From contig JBPCKT010000135.1 of assembly GCA_051004015.1 (NCBI GenBank), positions 9,275-73,274 on the forward strand: a stretch of 64,000 nt of DNA. Reading direction: 5' to 3'. The notes below the pieces were generated by a model. It saw nothing but the letters and a program-made list of their open reading frames with translations, searched no databases and had not been told where the DNA came from. Shown here in pieces: positions 8,952 to 17,861 of the stretch. Both the position numbers and the translations under genes were made by a program. Position 1 is the stretch's first letter. The number at the start of each line of letters is the position of its first letter. This stretch comes from SXOA01 sp051004015. Its GTDB lineage: Bacteria; Planctomycetota; Planctomycetia; Pirellulales; Pirellulaceae.

Positions 8952-10043
8952 ATGGCCGCGATGATCCGAAAACTCTCATTCGCAGCGCTCGTCCTGGCAC
9001 TTGCCCCCCCCGCCTTCGCCGCCGACTCGAAGCCGGTAGCCCCCGTGGAGAAGCCCATCGCCACGGACAAGGTGCTGGATAGTTTCCTCACCTCGGTGAA
9101 GGAGAATAAGGAATTCAAAGCGGAACAAGTGCAAAAGGCCACGGAGATTTTCACTGCGCTGCGGGCGGACGTCGATGGCAAGCCGATTGCCATTACCGAG
9201 GCGCTCCGTGAACTCTACCCCGATTACAAAGACGCGCTCACCACTTTGGGCGAAGAGAACCTTCATGACGCGATCACCAAGCTGGGTGTATTGCGAGATG
9301 CCAAGGATCCCTATCTGGCCGCTGATGCCGCCTATTTCCTGGCGCGGGCCTACCTGCTCGACGAGCGGTTTGAAGACGCCCTGCCCCTGCTCGAGGATGC
9401 CACTGGCAAGAACGCCGACAAGACGGCTCGCGGCGGCGAATCGCTGTTCCTTCGCGGCGTGGCCTATGGCCAGCTTATCCAGCGGAAGGAAGCGATGGAG
9501 TGCCTGAAGAAATTCCTGGATCAATATCCCGACGCTCCCGAACGGATGCGCGTCGGCGCGTTCCGCCAGCTCGAAGCTCTCAAGTTGTATGAAGACGGCA
9601 CGCTGACCGACGTCCAGTTCCGCATGGAGTTCAGCCGCCGCAAGCTCTCATTGGAAGATGCGGGCGAGACCACGCGCGATCAACAGAAAAAGATCATCGA
9701 CATCCTCGCCAAGCTGATTAAGGAAGCAGAAGAAAAAGAGTGCAACTGCAAGGGTGGCGGCAAGCCCAAGCCCGGCTCGAAGCCAGGCAAGGGAGGCGAA
9801 GGAGAGAGCCAGGCCAAAGGTGAAGGCCAGGGCCAGCAAGGGACTTCCGGCGGCGGCAGCAAGGGGATCGACAGCGACACCGTCAAGCGGCTGCACCGCG
9901 GCGGCCCGACGAGTCCTTGGAGCCACCTTCGCGACCGCGAGCGGGACCCGGTCTTCAACGCCATCAAGGAAAAGTACCCCGCCCGTTACCAGCAGCTCAT
10001 CGAGCAGTACTACAAGAGCTTCAGCGACGAGAGCGAAGGGTAG
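8952..10043 (+). CDS. Exported TPR-like protein with Gly/Lys-rich region
   Basis: The product (about 363 residues) has a signal peptide (IRKLSFAALVLALAPPAFA). I chose ATG 8952, though ATG 8961 is nine bases on and equally possible. Helical pairs such as DAAYFLARAYLLDERFEDALPLLEDA and GVAYGQLIQRKEAMECLKKFLDQYP fit tetratricopeptide repeats (about 115-215). A low-complexity segment CNCKGGGKPKPGSKPGKGGE (about 265-310) separates them from a conserved-looking C-terminus. It is probably a scaffold of the envelope set coded around it. No catalytic motif is visible. The gap before it (8842-8951) contains GC-rich repeat words only. Confidence 0.75.
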   Translation: MAAMIRKLSFAALVLALAPPAFAADSKPVAPVEKPIATDKVLDSFLTSVKENKEFKAEQVQKATEIFTALRADVDGKPIAITEALRELYPDYKDALTTLGEENLHDAITKLGVLRDAKDPYLAADAAYFLARAYLLDERFEDALPLLEDATGKNADKTARGGESLFLRGVAYGQLIQRKEAMECLKKFLDQYPDAPERMRVGAFRQLEALKLYEDGTLTDVQFRMEFSRRKLSLEDAGETTRDQQKKIIDILAKLIKEAEEKECNCKGGGKPKPGSKPGKGGEGESQAKGEGQGQQGTSGGGSKGIDSDTVKRLHRGGPTSPWSHLRDRERDPVFNAIKEKYPARYQQLIEQYYKSFSDESEG

Positions 10044-10068
10044 ACCGCTTTTGAGCGTCAGACGAATT

Positions 10069-10091
10069 CCAGCCGGTGTAATTCCGGCTGG
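10069..10091. repeat. 8-bp inverted repeat upstream of the NPCBM gene
   Basis: CCAGCCGG and CCGGCTGG flank a seven-base loop. The repeat ends three bases before the TATGAT hexamer of the next gene, so it could act as an operator or as a terminator for the TPR-like gene. Confidence 0.45.
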
Positions 10092-10093
10092 TG

Positions 10094-10106
10094 TATGATA
10101 GAGGCA
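10094..10106 (+). promoter_or_regulatory. -10 hexamer six bases before ATG (predicted leaderless)
   Basis: TATGAT at 10094-10099 is followed by AGAGGC and then ATG at 10106. That places the predicted transcription start on the A of the start codon. No convincing -35 is visible. The same spacing occurs before four other genes in the window. Confidence 0.5.
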
Positions 10107-11308
10107 TGATCATCGCATTTCGATTCCGGGCCGCAGCTCTTTTTGCGCCCTTGATATTCGTCGCTGTTCCGATTGCGGCCCAGCCTCCCAAGAATGACGG
10201 CATCGCGCTCACGCTTCTCAGCGGCGAGACCCGGCAGGCCAAGACCATCGCCATCTCCGCCGGCAAGCTCAGCGGCGACGGCCTCTCCCAGCCGCTTCCG
10301 CTCGACGACCTGCGGCAGATTCGCCTCGCAGCCGTAGTGCCAGAGGCCAAGCCCGCTGTCGTGCTTCATTTGCTGGGCGGCGGCAAAGTCCTCGCCAGAT
10401 CAATCACCATCGCCGGCGATGTGTGCCAGGTGGAATCCGCTCTCGCCGGCAAGCTGACGATTCCCCTCGATCAGGTTCGCGGCGTCCGACTGGAGCCCGC
10501 TGCCCTCAGCCCCGAATTTGACAAGGCCCTCGCCGCCCCCAGCGCCGACCAGGATCGGCTGTTCATCAAGATCGAGGACAAAGTCGATTCCGCCGCCGGC
10601 ATTTTCAAATCGCTGAGCGAAAAGGAGTTCCAGTTCGAGCTTGGCGGCGAGAGCAAAACGCTTCCCCGCGAGAAGCTCTTCGGCTTGGTCGTCGCCCAGG
10701 GTTCCGCGGCTGACGACCCGGCCAAAGCTCTGATTACCCTCCGCGACGGCTCGCTGTTCGCCGGCGAGATCGATTCCCTTTCCGGCGGCAAGCTCGCGGC
10801 CAGCCTCCCCGGCGGCAGCAAGATCGAGATTCCCCAGCAAGCACTCGCCTCCATCGCGCTGCGTTCCAGCCGCCTGGCCTTTCTGTCCGATCTGAAGCCG
10901 GTGGAAGAAGAGCAGCGGTCGCTGGCCTTTATGGATGTTCCCTGGCAAAAAGACCGCAGCGTCCTAAGCCGCACCTTGACGCTGGGCCAGCGGACCTTTG
11001 AAAAAGGGATCGGCTGTCACGCGGAGTGCCGGCTGACCTTCGCCGCCGATGGCAAGTGGGACGTGCTGGCCGCGGTGATTGGGATCGATGCGGAGACGAT
11101 GGGGAAAGGGGACTGCATTTTCATTGTGCTCGCCGACGGCGAAGCGGTCTTTACCCGCCGCGTCAAAGGAACGGATCCACCGCAGGAAATCCAGGTCGAA
11201 ATTCCCCGCGCCAAAAGGATCGTGCTGGTCGTCGAAGCCGGAGCGGGGCTCGACCTGGGGGACCATGCCGATTGGTGCGACGTTCGTTTCATCAAAAGCA
11301 GCAAATAG
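10106..11308 (+). CDS. Exported NPCBM/NEW2-domain protein
   Basis: The 400-residue product starts with a signal peptide (MIIAFRFRAAALFAPLIFVAVPIAAQ). The C-terminal third (about 295-398) matches the NPCBM/NEW2 carbohydrate-binding fold by its layout: FEKGIGCHAECRLTF, then DVLAAVIGID, CIFIVLADG and RIVLVVEAG. The middle part has repeated LSGGKL/LPL segments of a kind common upstream of NPCBM in planctomycetes. A GTG at 10091 is in frame, but the ATG at 10106 sits exactly six bases after TATGAT. It likely binds surface glycan in the periplasm. The HtrA-type gene follows after 13 bases and may be co-transcribed. Confidence 0.8.
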   Translation: MIIAFRFRAAALFAPLIFVAVPIAAQPPKNDGIALTLLSGETRQAKTIAISAGKLSGDGLSQPLPLDDLRQIRLAAVVPEAKPAVVLHLLGGGKVLARSITIAGDVCQVESALAGKLTIPLDQVRGVRLEPAALSPEFDKALAAPSADQDRLFIKIEDKVDSAAGIFKSLSEKEFQFELGGESKTLPREKLFGLVVAQGSAADDPAKALITLRDGSLFAGEIDSLSGGKLAASLPGGSKIEIPQQALASIALRSSRLAFLSDLKPVEEEQRSLAFMDVPWQKDRSVLSRTLTLGQRTFEKGIGCHAECRLTFAADGKWDVLAAVIGIDAETMGKGDCIFIVLADGEAVFTRRVKGTDPPQEIQVEIPRAKRIVLVVEAGAGLDLGDHADWCDVRFIKSSK

Positions 11309-11321
11309 CCGGAGCCGAGAT

Positions 11322-13427
11322 ATGCGACCACTCATCCGTCCCGTCTGGCTTCTGGCCGCGCTGCTCGCAAGCTGGAACCTGATCGCATTCGCCCAGGACG
11401 CCGACGAACTCTCCCCTGCGGATTTCGCTGCCGTCAAGGCTGCTCAAAAGCAGCGGGTGGAAACCATCGCCAAGGTCTACGGCGCGGTGGTGGCGATTTA
11501 TGGCAATGACCGAGCCGGCGGCGGCTCGGGTGTTTTATATGATCCGGCCGGTTTTGCGCTCACCAACCACCACGTGGTGGCCGGCGCGGGGACCGAAGGC
11601 TGGGGAGGGCTCGCTGACGGCAAGCTCTATCGCTGGAGGCTCATCGGCACCGATCCGGGCGGCGACGTGGCGATCATCCAGCTGACCGGCAAGGACGTCT
11701 TCCCGTATGCCCCGCTGGCGGATTCCGAATCGGTTCGCGTCGGCGACTGGGCGATGGCGATGGGCAACCCGTTCGTCCTGGCGGAGGACCAGCGTCCCAC
11801 GGTCACGCTCGGCATCGTCAGCGGCGTTCACCGCTTCCAGGAAGGCTCCGGCTTGAACCAACTGGTTTACGGCAACTGCATCCAGGTCGATAGCTCGATC
11901 AACCCCGGCAACTCCGGCGGCCCGCTGTTCAGCCTTCGCGGCCAAATCATTGGCATCAATGGTCGGGGCAGCTTTGAGGAGCGGGGCCGCGTGAACGTCG
12001 GCCTGGGCTATGCCATCTCCGCCAACCAGTGCCGTATGTTCCTTCCGGAGCTCCTGGCAACGAAAATTGCCCAGCACGGCACACTCGACGCCATCTTTGG
12101 AACCCGCGAAGGGAAGGTGATTTGTCACACCGTGAATCTTGACTCGGCCATTGCCAAGGCCGGCCTGCAGCTTGGCGACAAGCTGATCCGCTTTGAAGGG
12201 CGGCCGGTGGTGGACGCCAACCAGTTCACGAACGACCTCAGCATGTTTCCCGCCAACTGGCCCGTTGAAGTCACCTGGGAGCGCGACGGCCAGCCCATGA
12301 CCGCCCATGTCCGTTTGAGCGCACTGCCGTACGAACCTATCGTCAAACAGAACGGCGAGCAGCCGCCGGAAGAGAAGCCTGGGGACGAGAAGCCCAAGGA
12401 AGAAAAGCCTGGCGAGAAGAAGCCCGATGGTGACACACCGGAAGAGAAGAAGCCCGCGGAAGAAAAGCCAGCGAAGCCCGCGGAAGAAAAAAAGGAAGAG
12501 CCGGCTCCCAAGAAGCCTGCGGAGGCAAAGCCCGCTGAAGAGAAGCCGACGGAGAAACCCGCCGAGAAGGAAGGCAATGGTGACGAGAAAAAGGAAGAGA
12601 AGCCCGACCCGAACGCGCCTCCAAATCCCAGAGACCTGCCGAAAGACCTTCCCAAAGAGCGGCTGTTACCGCCCAAGCCAAAGATTCCGCTGGGTGAGGC
12701 TGGCAAAATCCGTGACAAAGACCTCAACAAGCAGAATGCCCAGCAGATTATCGCCCGTTGGCGGGAACAGTGTGGCGCGGCGAAGCTCAAGGACAGCGGT
12801 ATCATCTTCCGCATGGAGAGCGTGCTGCTGCGTGACGGCAAGGCTGTCGGCCAGCAACAAATGACCATCGCCTCCGGCAGCCGCTGCCGTGTCGATTACA
12901 TTCTGGATGGCAAGAAGCGATCGCTCGGCACCGACGGCAAGGTCTGGTGGCTGAGTGTGGACGGTAAGTCGCAGGAAGTCTCGCAATCCCGCGCCCTGCG
13001 GGACTCGCATTTGTCCCAGGCAGTCGCTCTCGCCGCGCTGCTCACCCCGCAACCGCTCGCAGGGCTCGGCGACCTGGCTCTCGATGGTTCCGATAAAGGT
13101 CGCGGACGCCTTTGCTTCCGCCTGAGTGCGACGGACAAAGAGAGCGAGCAGTTTTTCGTCTGGCTGAGCGTGTGTAATGATGAAGTCCAGCCCCGCGTGC
13201 AATTGCAGAAGACCGGGGTTGGCATCGACGATGAGGAGCCGATTGCCTCGGTTATTTACGATGAATGGGACGACACCGAAGGGCTTTTCCTGCCGTGGAA
13301 GGCCGTGCATGTCCGCGGCCTTGCCGAAGCCGCCGAGTTGGTGATTGATACACAGTCCTGCTCCGCTCTCGCGGAGATTGAAGACGCCTTTTTTCAGGCA
13401 CCCAAAAATGATGTTCCGCCCAAGTAA
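11322..13427 (+). CDS. HtrA-like trypsin-fold serine protease with PDZ domain
   Basis: This is a 701-residue exported S1C-type protease. ATG 11322 has GGAG upstream and a signal peptide follows (PVWLLAALLASWNLIAFAQ). The triad is complete: His84 in TNHHVV, Asp115 in GGDVAII and Ser198 in NPGNSGGPL. A PDZ-like domain spans about 250-335 (SAIAKAGLQLGDKLIRFEG). A Pro/Lys/Glu-rich linker (about 345-450) joins it to a C-terminal beta-rich domain of about 240 residues that I do not recognise. It should degrade or sense misfolded periplasmic proteins. The next two genes are catalytically dead relatives, and the end overlaps the second by 20 bases. Confidence 0.9.
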   Translation: MRPLIRPVWLLAALLASWNLIAFAQDADELSPADFAAVKAAQKQRVETIAKVYGAVVAIYGNDRAGGGSGVLYDPAGFALTNHHVVAGAGTEGWGGLADGKLYRWRLIGTDPGGDVAIIQLTGKDVFPYAPLADSESVRVGDWAMAMGNPFVLAEDQRPTVTLGIVSGVHRFQEGSGLNQLVYGNCIQVDSSINPGNSGGPLFSLRGQIIGINGRGSFEERGRVNVGLGYAISANQCRMFLPELLATKIAQHGTLDAIFGTREGKVICHTVNLDSAIAKAGLQLGDKLIRFEGRPVVDANQFTNDLSMFPANWPVEVTWERDGQPMTAHVRLSALPYEPIVKQNGEQPPEEKPGDEKPKEEKPGEKKPDGDTPEEKKPAEEKPAKPAEEKKEEPAPKKPAEAKPAEEKPTEKPAEKEGNGDEKKEEKPDPNAPPNPRDLPKDLPKERLLPPKPKIPLGEAGKIRDKDLNKQNAQQIIARWREQCGAAKLKDSGIIFRMESVLLRDGKAVGQQQMTIASGSRCRVDYILDGKKRSLGTDGKVWWLSVDGKSQEVSQSRALRDSHLSQAVALAALLTPQPLAGLGDLALDGSDKGRGRLCFRLSATDKESEQFFVWLSVCNDEVQPRVQLQKTGVGIDDEEPIASVIYDEWDDTEGLFLPWKAVHVRGLAEAAELVIDTQSCSALAEIEDAFFQAPKNDVPPK

Positions 13428-14427
13428 CACCCTCGCGGCGATTGCCGCGCTTGTTGGCCTTGCAACTGCTCCGTTATTGACGGCGGACGAGCCCGTCTCT
13501 CCCGACGGAGCTTTTGCCGAGGCGATTCAGATCGCCCAGCGGCGGACCGTGAAAATCTACGGCGCGGGCATCGGCCGCAGTCCGGCCTACGCCAGCGGCA
13601 TATTGGTCTCTTCGACGGGAGATGTTCTGACCGGCAACGGCGTCTACCTTGGCGCTGAGAACCTGCGAATTACGCTGCCAGATGGCAGCACCTTTCCCGC
13701 CACTGTCGTCCGCCGCAGCCAGACGCTGCAGATCGCTCAACTCAAGATTGAAGCGAATACCCCCGACTTTTTCGAGATCCCCGAGAAGCCCGCCGCCGGC
13801 AAGGGGGACTGGATCCTGGCGGTCAGCAACGCCTTCAAAGTGGCCGACCGCGCGGAGCCGCTCTCGGTCAACATTGGCGTGCTTTCGCTCCGCACACAGC
13901 TCGATGCCCGCCGCGGCGTCAATGACTTTCCCTATGAAGGTGACGTCTATCTCTACGACGCCATTACTAGCAATCCCGGCGCGGCCGGCGGCGCCGTGGT
14001 CAGCACGGAAGGGAAGCTCGTCGGGATGATTGGCCGTGTCATTGAATCCAAGTCCACCAATACGCGGCTCAACTACGCGGTCCCCGCGGACACGCTAAAG
14101 CAGTTCATGTCCGGCGAAGAACCGATGCCGATGGTGGCGGCAACCACGTCCACTGGCGCAAAGGGTGAGCTGGGCATTCGACTCTTTAACTTGGGAGGTC
14201 GAAAAAGCCCGGCGTACATCGACCGCGTATTGCCCGGAAGCGCGGCGGCCAAGGCGGGATTGAAGACGGACGACATGGTCATCTCCATCGGCGGCCAAAT
14301 CGTCCGCGATGCTGGTGATTTCAAGCGACTCTCCGACAACCTGAAGGCCGGAGTTGAAATCACCATCGAGGTCAAGCGGAAGAGTGACCTGCTGACCATC
14401 AAGCTCACGCCCGCGGAGGCCAAGTGA
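13408..14427 (+). CDS. HtrA-like pseudo-protease with PDZ domain
   Basis: The 339-residue exported protein keeps the trypsin-like core and a C-terminal PDZ domain (about 250-335; YIDRVLPGSAAAKAGLKTDDM) but has lost all three catalytic residues. The His position reads Gly78 (LTGNGVY), the Asp position Thr106 (TLQIAQL) and the Ser position Ala193 (NPGAAGGAV). ATG 13408 or 13411 gives a good signal peptide (MMFRPSNTLAAIAALVGLAT). It overlaps the active protease gene by 20 bases and the next gene by four, so the three are translated together. A regulatory or adaptor role, such as binding exposed C-termini, is inferred and not shown. Confidence 0.88.
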   Translation: MMFRPSNTLAAIAALVGLATAPLLTADEPVSPDGAFAEAIQIAQRRTVKIYGAGIGRSPAYASGILVSSTGDVLTGNGVYLGAENLRITLPDGSTFPATVVRRSQTLQIAQLKIEANTPDFFEIPEKPAAGKGDWILAVSNAFKVADRAEPLSVNIGVLSLRTQLDARRGVNDFPYEGDVYLYDAITSNPGAAGGAVVSTEGKLVGMIGRVIESKSTNTRLNYAVPADTLKQFMSGEEPMPMVAATTSTGAKGELGIRLFNLGGRKSPAYIDRVLPGSAAAKAGLKTDDMVISIGGQIVRDAGDFKRLSDNLKAGVEITIEVKRKSDLLTIKLTPAEAK

Positions 14428-15617
14428 CAAGTCCATTCGTTGTAACTCGCTTCGGCCGGTTTGCAGCTCTCGCGGCATGGCTGTTTTGTGACGTGGTCAC
14501 TTTTGCCGACGATCCTAAGCCGGACGCTGTGTCCGCCGAAAAGCAAACCCTCCTGCGCGGGACGCTATTTTCGCCCAAAGCCTTCCGGGCCGCGGCTAAG
14601 AAACTCCAGCCGTCGCTGGTCACCATCGAAGGCTTCGGCGGCCTGGCCGCCGGCAGCGGACAGACCAAGGGAATTCATGCCCCCGGCGAAGGGCCGACGA
14701 CCGGCCTGATCATTTCGTCGGATGGCTACATCGTCACCAGCACCTTTAACTTCATCCGCAAGCCGCCAATTATTGCCGTCCGCTTGCCGTCCGGTGAGCG
14801 CAAGATCGCCCGGCTCCTCGGCCGGGACGAAACCCGCCGCATCTGTCTGCTCAAGGTGGACGGCGTCAGCGGCCTGACTGTGCCGGAGATGGCACCTCGC
14901 GAAGAGTTCGCCGTGGGTCAGTGGGCGGTCGCACTTGGCATCGGCTATGGCGATGCGGAGCCGGCCCTCACTGCGGGCATCATTTCGGCCACCAGCCGCA
15001 TCGGGACCAAGGCGGTGCAGACGGACGCCAACCTCAGCCCCGCCAACTACGGCGGTCCGCTGATTGATCTGGACGGCCGCGTCATCGGCATTTGCGTGCC
15101 GCTCTCTCCCGGCGGTCAACAAGAAGGCGCCGGCAGTGAATGGTACGACTCCGGCATCGGTTTCGCCGTTCCGCTGGCTGGCCTCGATAAAGTCATCGCC
15201 GCCATGAAGGAAGGGAAGACTTTGCAGCGCGCCTTCCTGGGCGTGCAAAGCCAGCCGACGGGAACTCCCCCCAGCGGGGCCACCATTGTCAGCGTCGTTC
15301 CCGATTCGCCCGCCGCCAAAGCGGGCCTGATCAAGGATGACAAGTTGCTGGCCATTGACGGCACCGAAGTCATGGACGTGACGCATCTTTCCTCCCTTAT
15401 TGCGCGCTATGTCGCCGGCGACAAGGTGGAAGTCACTTACCAGCGCGGCGAGGAGAAAAAAACCATCACTGCCGAGCTCGCCGTCGCTCCCCCTCCGGCG
15501 CCTCCCATGAAGCCGGTGCCGATGCTGCCGAAGGATCCGGAGAAGAAGCCCGATGACAAGCCTGGCGAAGAAAAGCCCGCAGAAAAACCAGCGGAAAAAC
15601 CAGCGAACGAACCCTAG
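14424..15617 (+). CDS. Second HtrA-like pseudo-protease with PDZ domain
   Basis: The 397-residue product starts at GTG 14424, four bases before the previous stop ends (GTGA overlap). The trypsin core is recognisable, but the His position is Phe108 (TSTFNF), the Asp position Arg139 (ETRRICLL) and the Ser position Tyr209 (SPANYGGPL). A PDZ domain lies at about 270-350 (IVSVVPDSPAAKAGLIKDDKLLAIDG). It ends in a Lys/Pro/Glu tail (EKPAEKPAEKPANEP). The substitutions differ from those in its neighbour, so the two genes lost activity independently or diverged long ago. It probably works with the active protease at 11322. Confidence 0.88.
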   Translation: MTSPFVVTRFGRFAALAAWLFCDVVTFADDPKPDAVSAEKQTLLRGTLFSPKAFRAAAKKLQPSLVTIEGFGGLAAGSGQTKGIHAPGEGPTTGLIISSDGYIVTSTFNFIRKPPIIAVRLPSGERKIARLLGRDETRRICLLKVDGVSGLTVPEMAPREEFAVGQWAVALGIGYGDAEPALTAGIISATSRIGTKAVQTDANLSPANYGGPLIDLDGRVIGICVPLSPGGQQEGAGSEWYDSGIGFAVPLAGLDKVIAAMKEGKTLQRAFLGVQSQPTGTPPSGATIVSVVPDSPAAKAGLIKDDKLLAIDGTEVMDVTHLSSLIARYVAGDKVEVTYQRGEEKKTITAELAVAPPPAPPMKPVPMLPKDPEKKPDDKPGEEKPAEKPAEKPANEP

Positions 15618-15632
15618 GGTATGAGGAGCCGA

Positions 15633-16400
15633 ATGGAATCGCTCATGAAGCCGCCCGTTGCCGTGGTGCTGGCCGCTGGCCAGGGAACGCGGATGAAGTC
15701 CGACTTGCCGAAAGTGCTTTGTCCGGTTCTCGGCCGGCCGATGATTGATTTCGTACTCGATGCGCTCGTCGCCGCAGGTGTCGAGCGCGTGATTGCTGTC
15801 GTCGGCTATCGGGCGGATGACGTGAAAGGGGCACTCGTCGATCGCAAGAATGTCGCCTACGCGCTGCAGACCGAGCGGCTGGGGACGGGTCATGCGGTGC
15901 AGATGGCTCGCGGCCATCTGGCCGAGCACGACGGGCCGGTCATCGTCGTCGCCGGGGATTCACCCATGCTGCAACGGCAGTCGGTGGCATCGCTGCTCGA
16001 CCATTTCTATGGAGTGCGCCCGGCGTGTCTTCTCGGAACGCTGCTCAAAGACGACCCGGGGGGATTGGGGCGGATTGTGCGGGACGGGCGAGGCGAATTT
16101 CAAGGCATCGTCGAGGAAAAGGATGCCACGCTGCCGCAACGGCAGATCAACGAAGTCAACATGAGCACCTACATCTTCGATTGCCGTGAGCTCCTGCACG
16201 CTCTCGACCTGTTGAAGGATGACAATCGGCAGAGGGAGTTTTACCTGACCGATTGCCCCGGCATTTTGCGGGGGGAAGGAAAACTGGTGCAGGCCCTCCC
16301 TATCTTGCAGCCCTGCGAGGCATTGAGCATCAACACGCCAGAGGAACTCGCTGCGGTGGAGCGGAAAATGACCGAACTGGGATATGAGCGGGCGATTTAG
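15633..16400 (+). CDS. GlmU-type nucleotidyltransferase (N-terminal domain only)
   Basis: The 255-residue protein has the sugar-nucleotide pyrophosphorylase signature LAAGQGTRMKSDLPKVL near its start and later GDSPML and EKDATLP. These are GlmU N-domain features, for making UDP-N-acetylglucosamine from UTP and the sugar 1-phosphate. The left-handed beta-helix acetyltransferase half of GlmU is absent, so acetylation must be done elsewhere or the sugar substrate differs. ATG 15633 has AGGAG four bases before it and is preferred over 15621. The gene precedes prs, the same order as glmU-prs in many Gram-positive bacteria. The cytoplasmic role in cell-envelope sugar supply is inferred from the family. 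Confidence 0.85.
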   Translation: MESLMKPPVAVVLAAGQGTRMKSDLPKVLCPVLGRPMIDFVLDALVAAGVERVIAVVGYRADDVKGALVDRKNVAYALQTERLGTGHAVQMARGHLAEHDGPVIVVAGDSPMLQRQSVASLLDHFYGVRPACLLGTLLKDDPGGLGRIVRDGRGEFQGIVEEKDATLPQRQINEVNMSTYIFDCRELLHALDLLKDDNRQREFYLTDCPGILRGEGKLVQALPILQPCEALSINTPEELAAVERKMTELGYERAI

Positions 16401-16488
16401 CGTGACTATCCGCCTGTGCCGCTTGCCTCCAACGGCCCCTTCGCTCATTATCAGGGAGGACTATCCATCCTGATTCCTGGTTCCTCCC

Positions 16489-17445
16489 ATGCGTGAGCTC
16501 AAAATTTTCTCCGGCCAGGCTAACCGCAAACTGGCGAAGGATATTTGCGCCCACCTGCATCTGCCGCTGGGGGAGATCACTCTGGGCAAGTTCCAGGACG
16601 GCGAGAACTACTGCAAGATTGAAGAGGATATCCGCGGCCGCGACATTTTCCTGATCCAGCCCACCTGCCCGCCGGTCAACGATAATCTGATGGAGCTGCT
16701 GATCATGATTGACAGCTGCAAACGGGCCAGCGCCGAGCGGATCACCATCGTCATCCCCTACTTCGGCTATGCCCGGCAAGACCGCAAGGATGAAGGGCGG
16801 GTCCCCATCACCGCCAAGCTGGTGGCCAATCTGATTACCCGCGCCGGGGCGGACCGGGTGCTGACGATGGACCTCCATTCGCCGCAGATTCAAGGGTTCT
16901 TCGACGTACCGGTGGATAATATGTTCGCCGCTCCCGTGCTCAACGACTTTGTCGTCAGCCTTTCCACCGCGGAAAACGAGCGGGTCGTGGTCAGCCCCGA
17001 CGTCGGCAGCATCAAGCGGGCCCTCTGGCACGCCAAGCGGCTCGGCGGGCAATTGGCGATTGTGGACAAGCGGCGGGACAGCCCTACGGAGACGCGCCAA
17101 GAGAACATCATCGGCGGACCGATCGCCGGCAAGGTGGCTCTGATGTTCGACGACATGATCTCCACGGGTGGCTCGATCTGCGGGGCGGCCATGAAGGTGC
17201 ATGCGGAAGGGGCCAAGGAGATTTACGTTGCCGCCACGCACGGTGTGCTCTGTGGGGACGCGGTCAAGAAGCTTAGCGAAGCCCCCATCACAGCGGTTGT
17301 CATCACAGACACGATTCCGTTGCCGCCTGAAAAGCAGTTCCCCAAGATCAAGGTCCGCACCGTCGCCCCCATGCTGGCCGAGGCCATCAAGCGAATTCAC
17401 CACGACCAGTCCATCAGCATGATGTTCGAAAAGACGGAGGAATAG
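16489..17445 (+). CDS. prs: Ribose-phosphate pyrophosphokinase
   Basis: This is a full-length 318-residue PRPP synthetase, making phosphoribosyl pyrophosphate from ribose 5-phosphate and ATP for nucleotide, His and Trp synthesis. Recognisable segments are the N-terminal FSGQANRKLA, the ATP-binding PYFGYARQDRK, the catalytic flexible loop near AIVDKRR, and the PRPP-binding ALMFDDMISTGGSI. The start is ATG 16489, preceded by a C/T-rich stretch and no clear ribosome site. The 88-base gap from the GlmU-type gene contains nothing else I can name. A small membrane protein gene follows after two bases. Confidence 0.95.
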   Translation: MRELKIFSGQANRKLAKDICAHLHLPLGEITLGKFQDGENYCKIEEDIRGRDIFLIQPTCPPVNDNLMELLIMIDSCKRASAERITIVIPYFGYARQDRKDEGRVPITAKLVANLITRAGADRVLTMDLHSPQIQGFFDVPVDNMFAAPVLNDFVVSLSTAENERVVVSPDVGSIKRALWHAKRLGGQLAIVDKRRDSPTETRQENIIGGPIAGKVALMFDDMISTGGSICGAAMKVHAEGAKEIYVAATHGVLCGDAVKKLSEAPITAVVITDTIPLPPEKQFPKIKVRTVAPMLAEAIKRIHHDQSISMMFEKTEE

Positions 17446-17447
17446 CC

Positions 17448-17861
17448 GTGCCGGCAGAGCGGAGCAGCGGCTATTTCGCCTACGCGGTGTATGGCGTATT
17501 GTACTTGTCGCTGCTGGCGGCGGTCGTGGGAGGGAGCTTTTTTGCCCGCTCCTGGGCGATTTCCGTTTACGGCAGCCCCGAGGCGCAGGCGCAATGGAAC
17601 GAGTGGCGGGCGGGAGCGGCGGAGCTCTCCAACTCAAGCCCCGTCAAACGCCGCGTCCCCCAAAGCGACCAGCCCCCGGCGCTCGTTCTGGCCACGACCT
17701 ACTTCGGCATCTGCCTCAGCATTGCGCTCGTACTGTCATCGGTCCTCTTCGCCACAGCGGTTTACTTCGTTCAAGGCGTGCTGCGTTCGCCCGGCGGCGC
17801 GCGGAACGATGATGAGCCGCGGAGAGCAAAGGGCACCTCGGAGAAACGAGGGGCAGAATGA
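17448..17861 (+). CDS. Small two-span membrane protein
   Basis: The 137-residue protein has two transmembrane helices (about 9-30 and 82-110) and a hydrophilic loop between them. GTG 17448 is preceded by GAGGAA six bases upstream, overlapping the end of prs, so the two are probably co-transcribed. The last 20 or so residues (GGARNDDEPRRAKGTSEKRG) are encoded by the left arm of an inverted repeat and are unlikely to be conserved. I do not recognise the family. Confidence 0.65.
   Translation: MPAERSSGYFAYAVYGVLYLSLLAAVVGGSFFARSWAISVYGSPEAQAQWNEWRAGAAELSNSSPVKRRVPQSDQPPALVLATTYFGICLSIALVLSSVLFATAVYFVQGVLRSPGGARNDDEPRRAKGTSEKRGAE

Noticed and set aside
14565..15929. 454-codon minus-strand frame
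   Set aside because: Antisense to the third HtrA-like gene and the start of the GlmU-type gene, no motifs.
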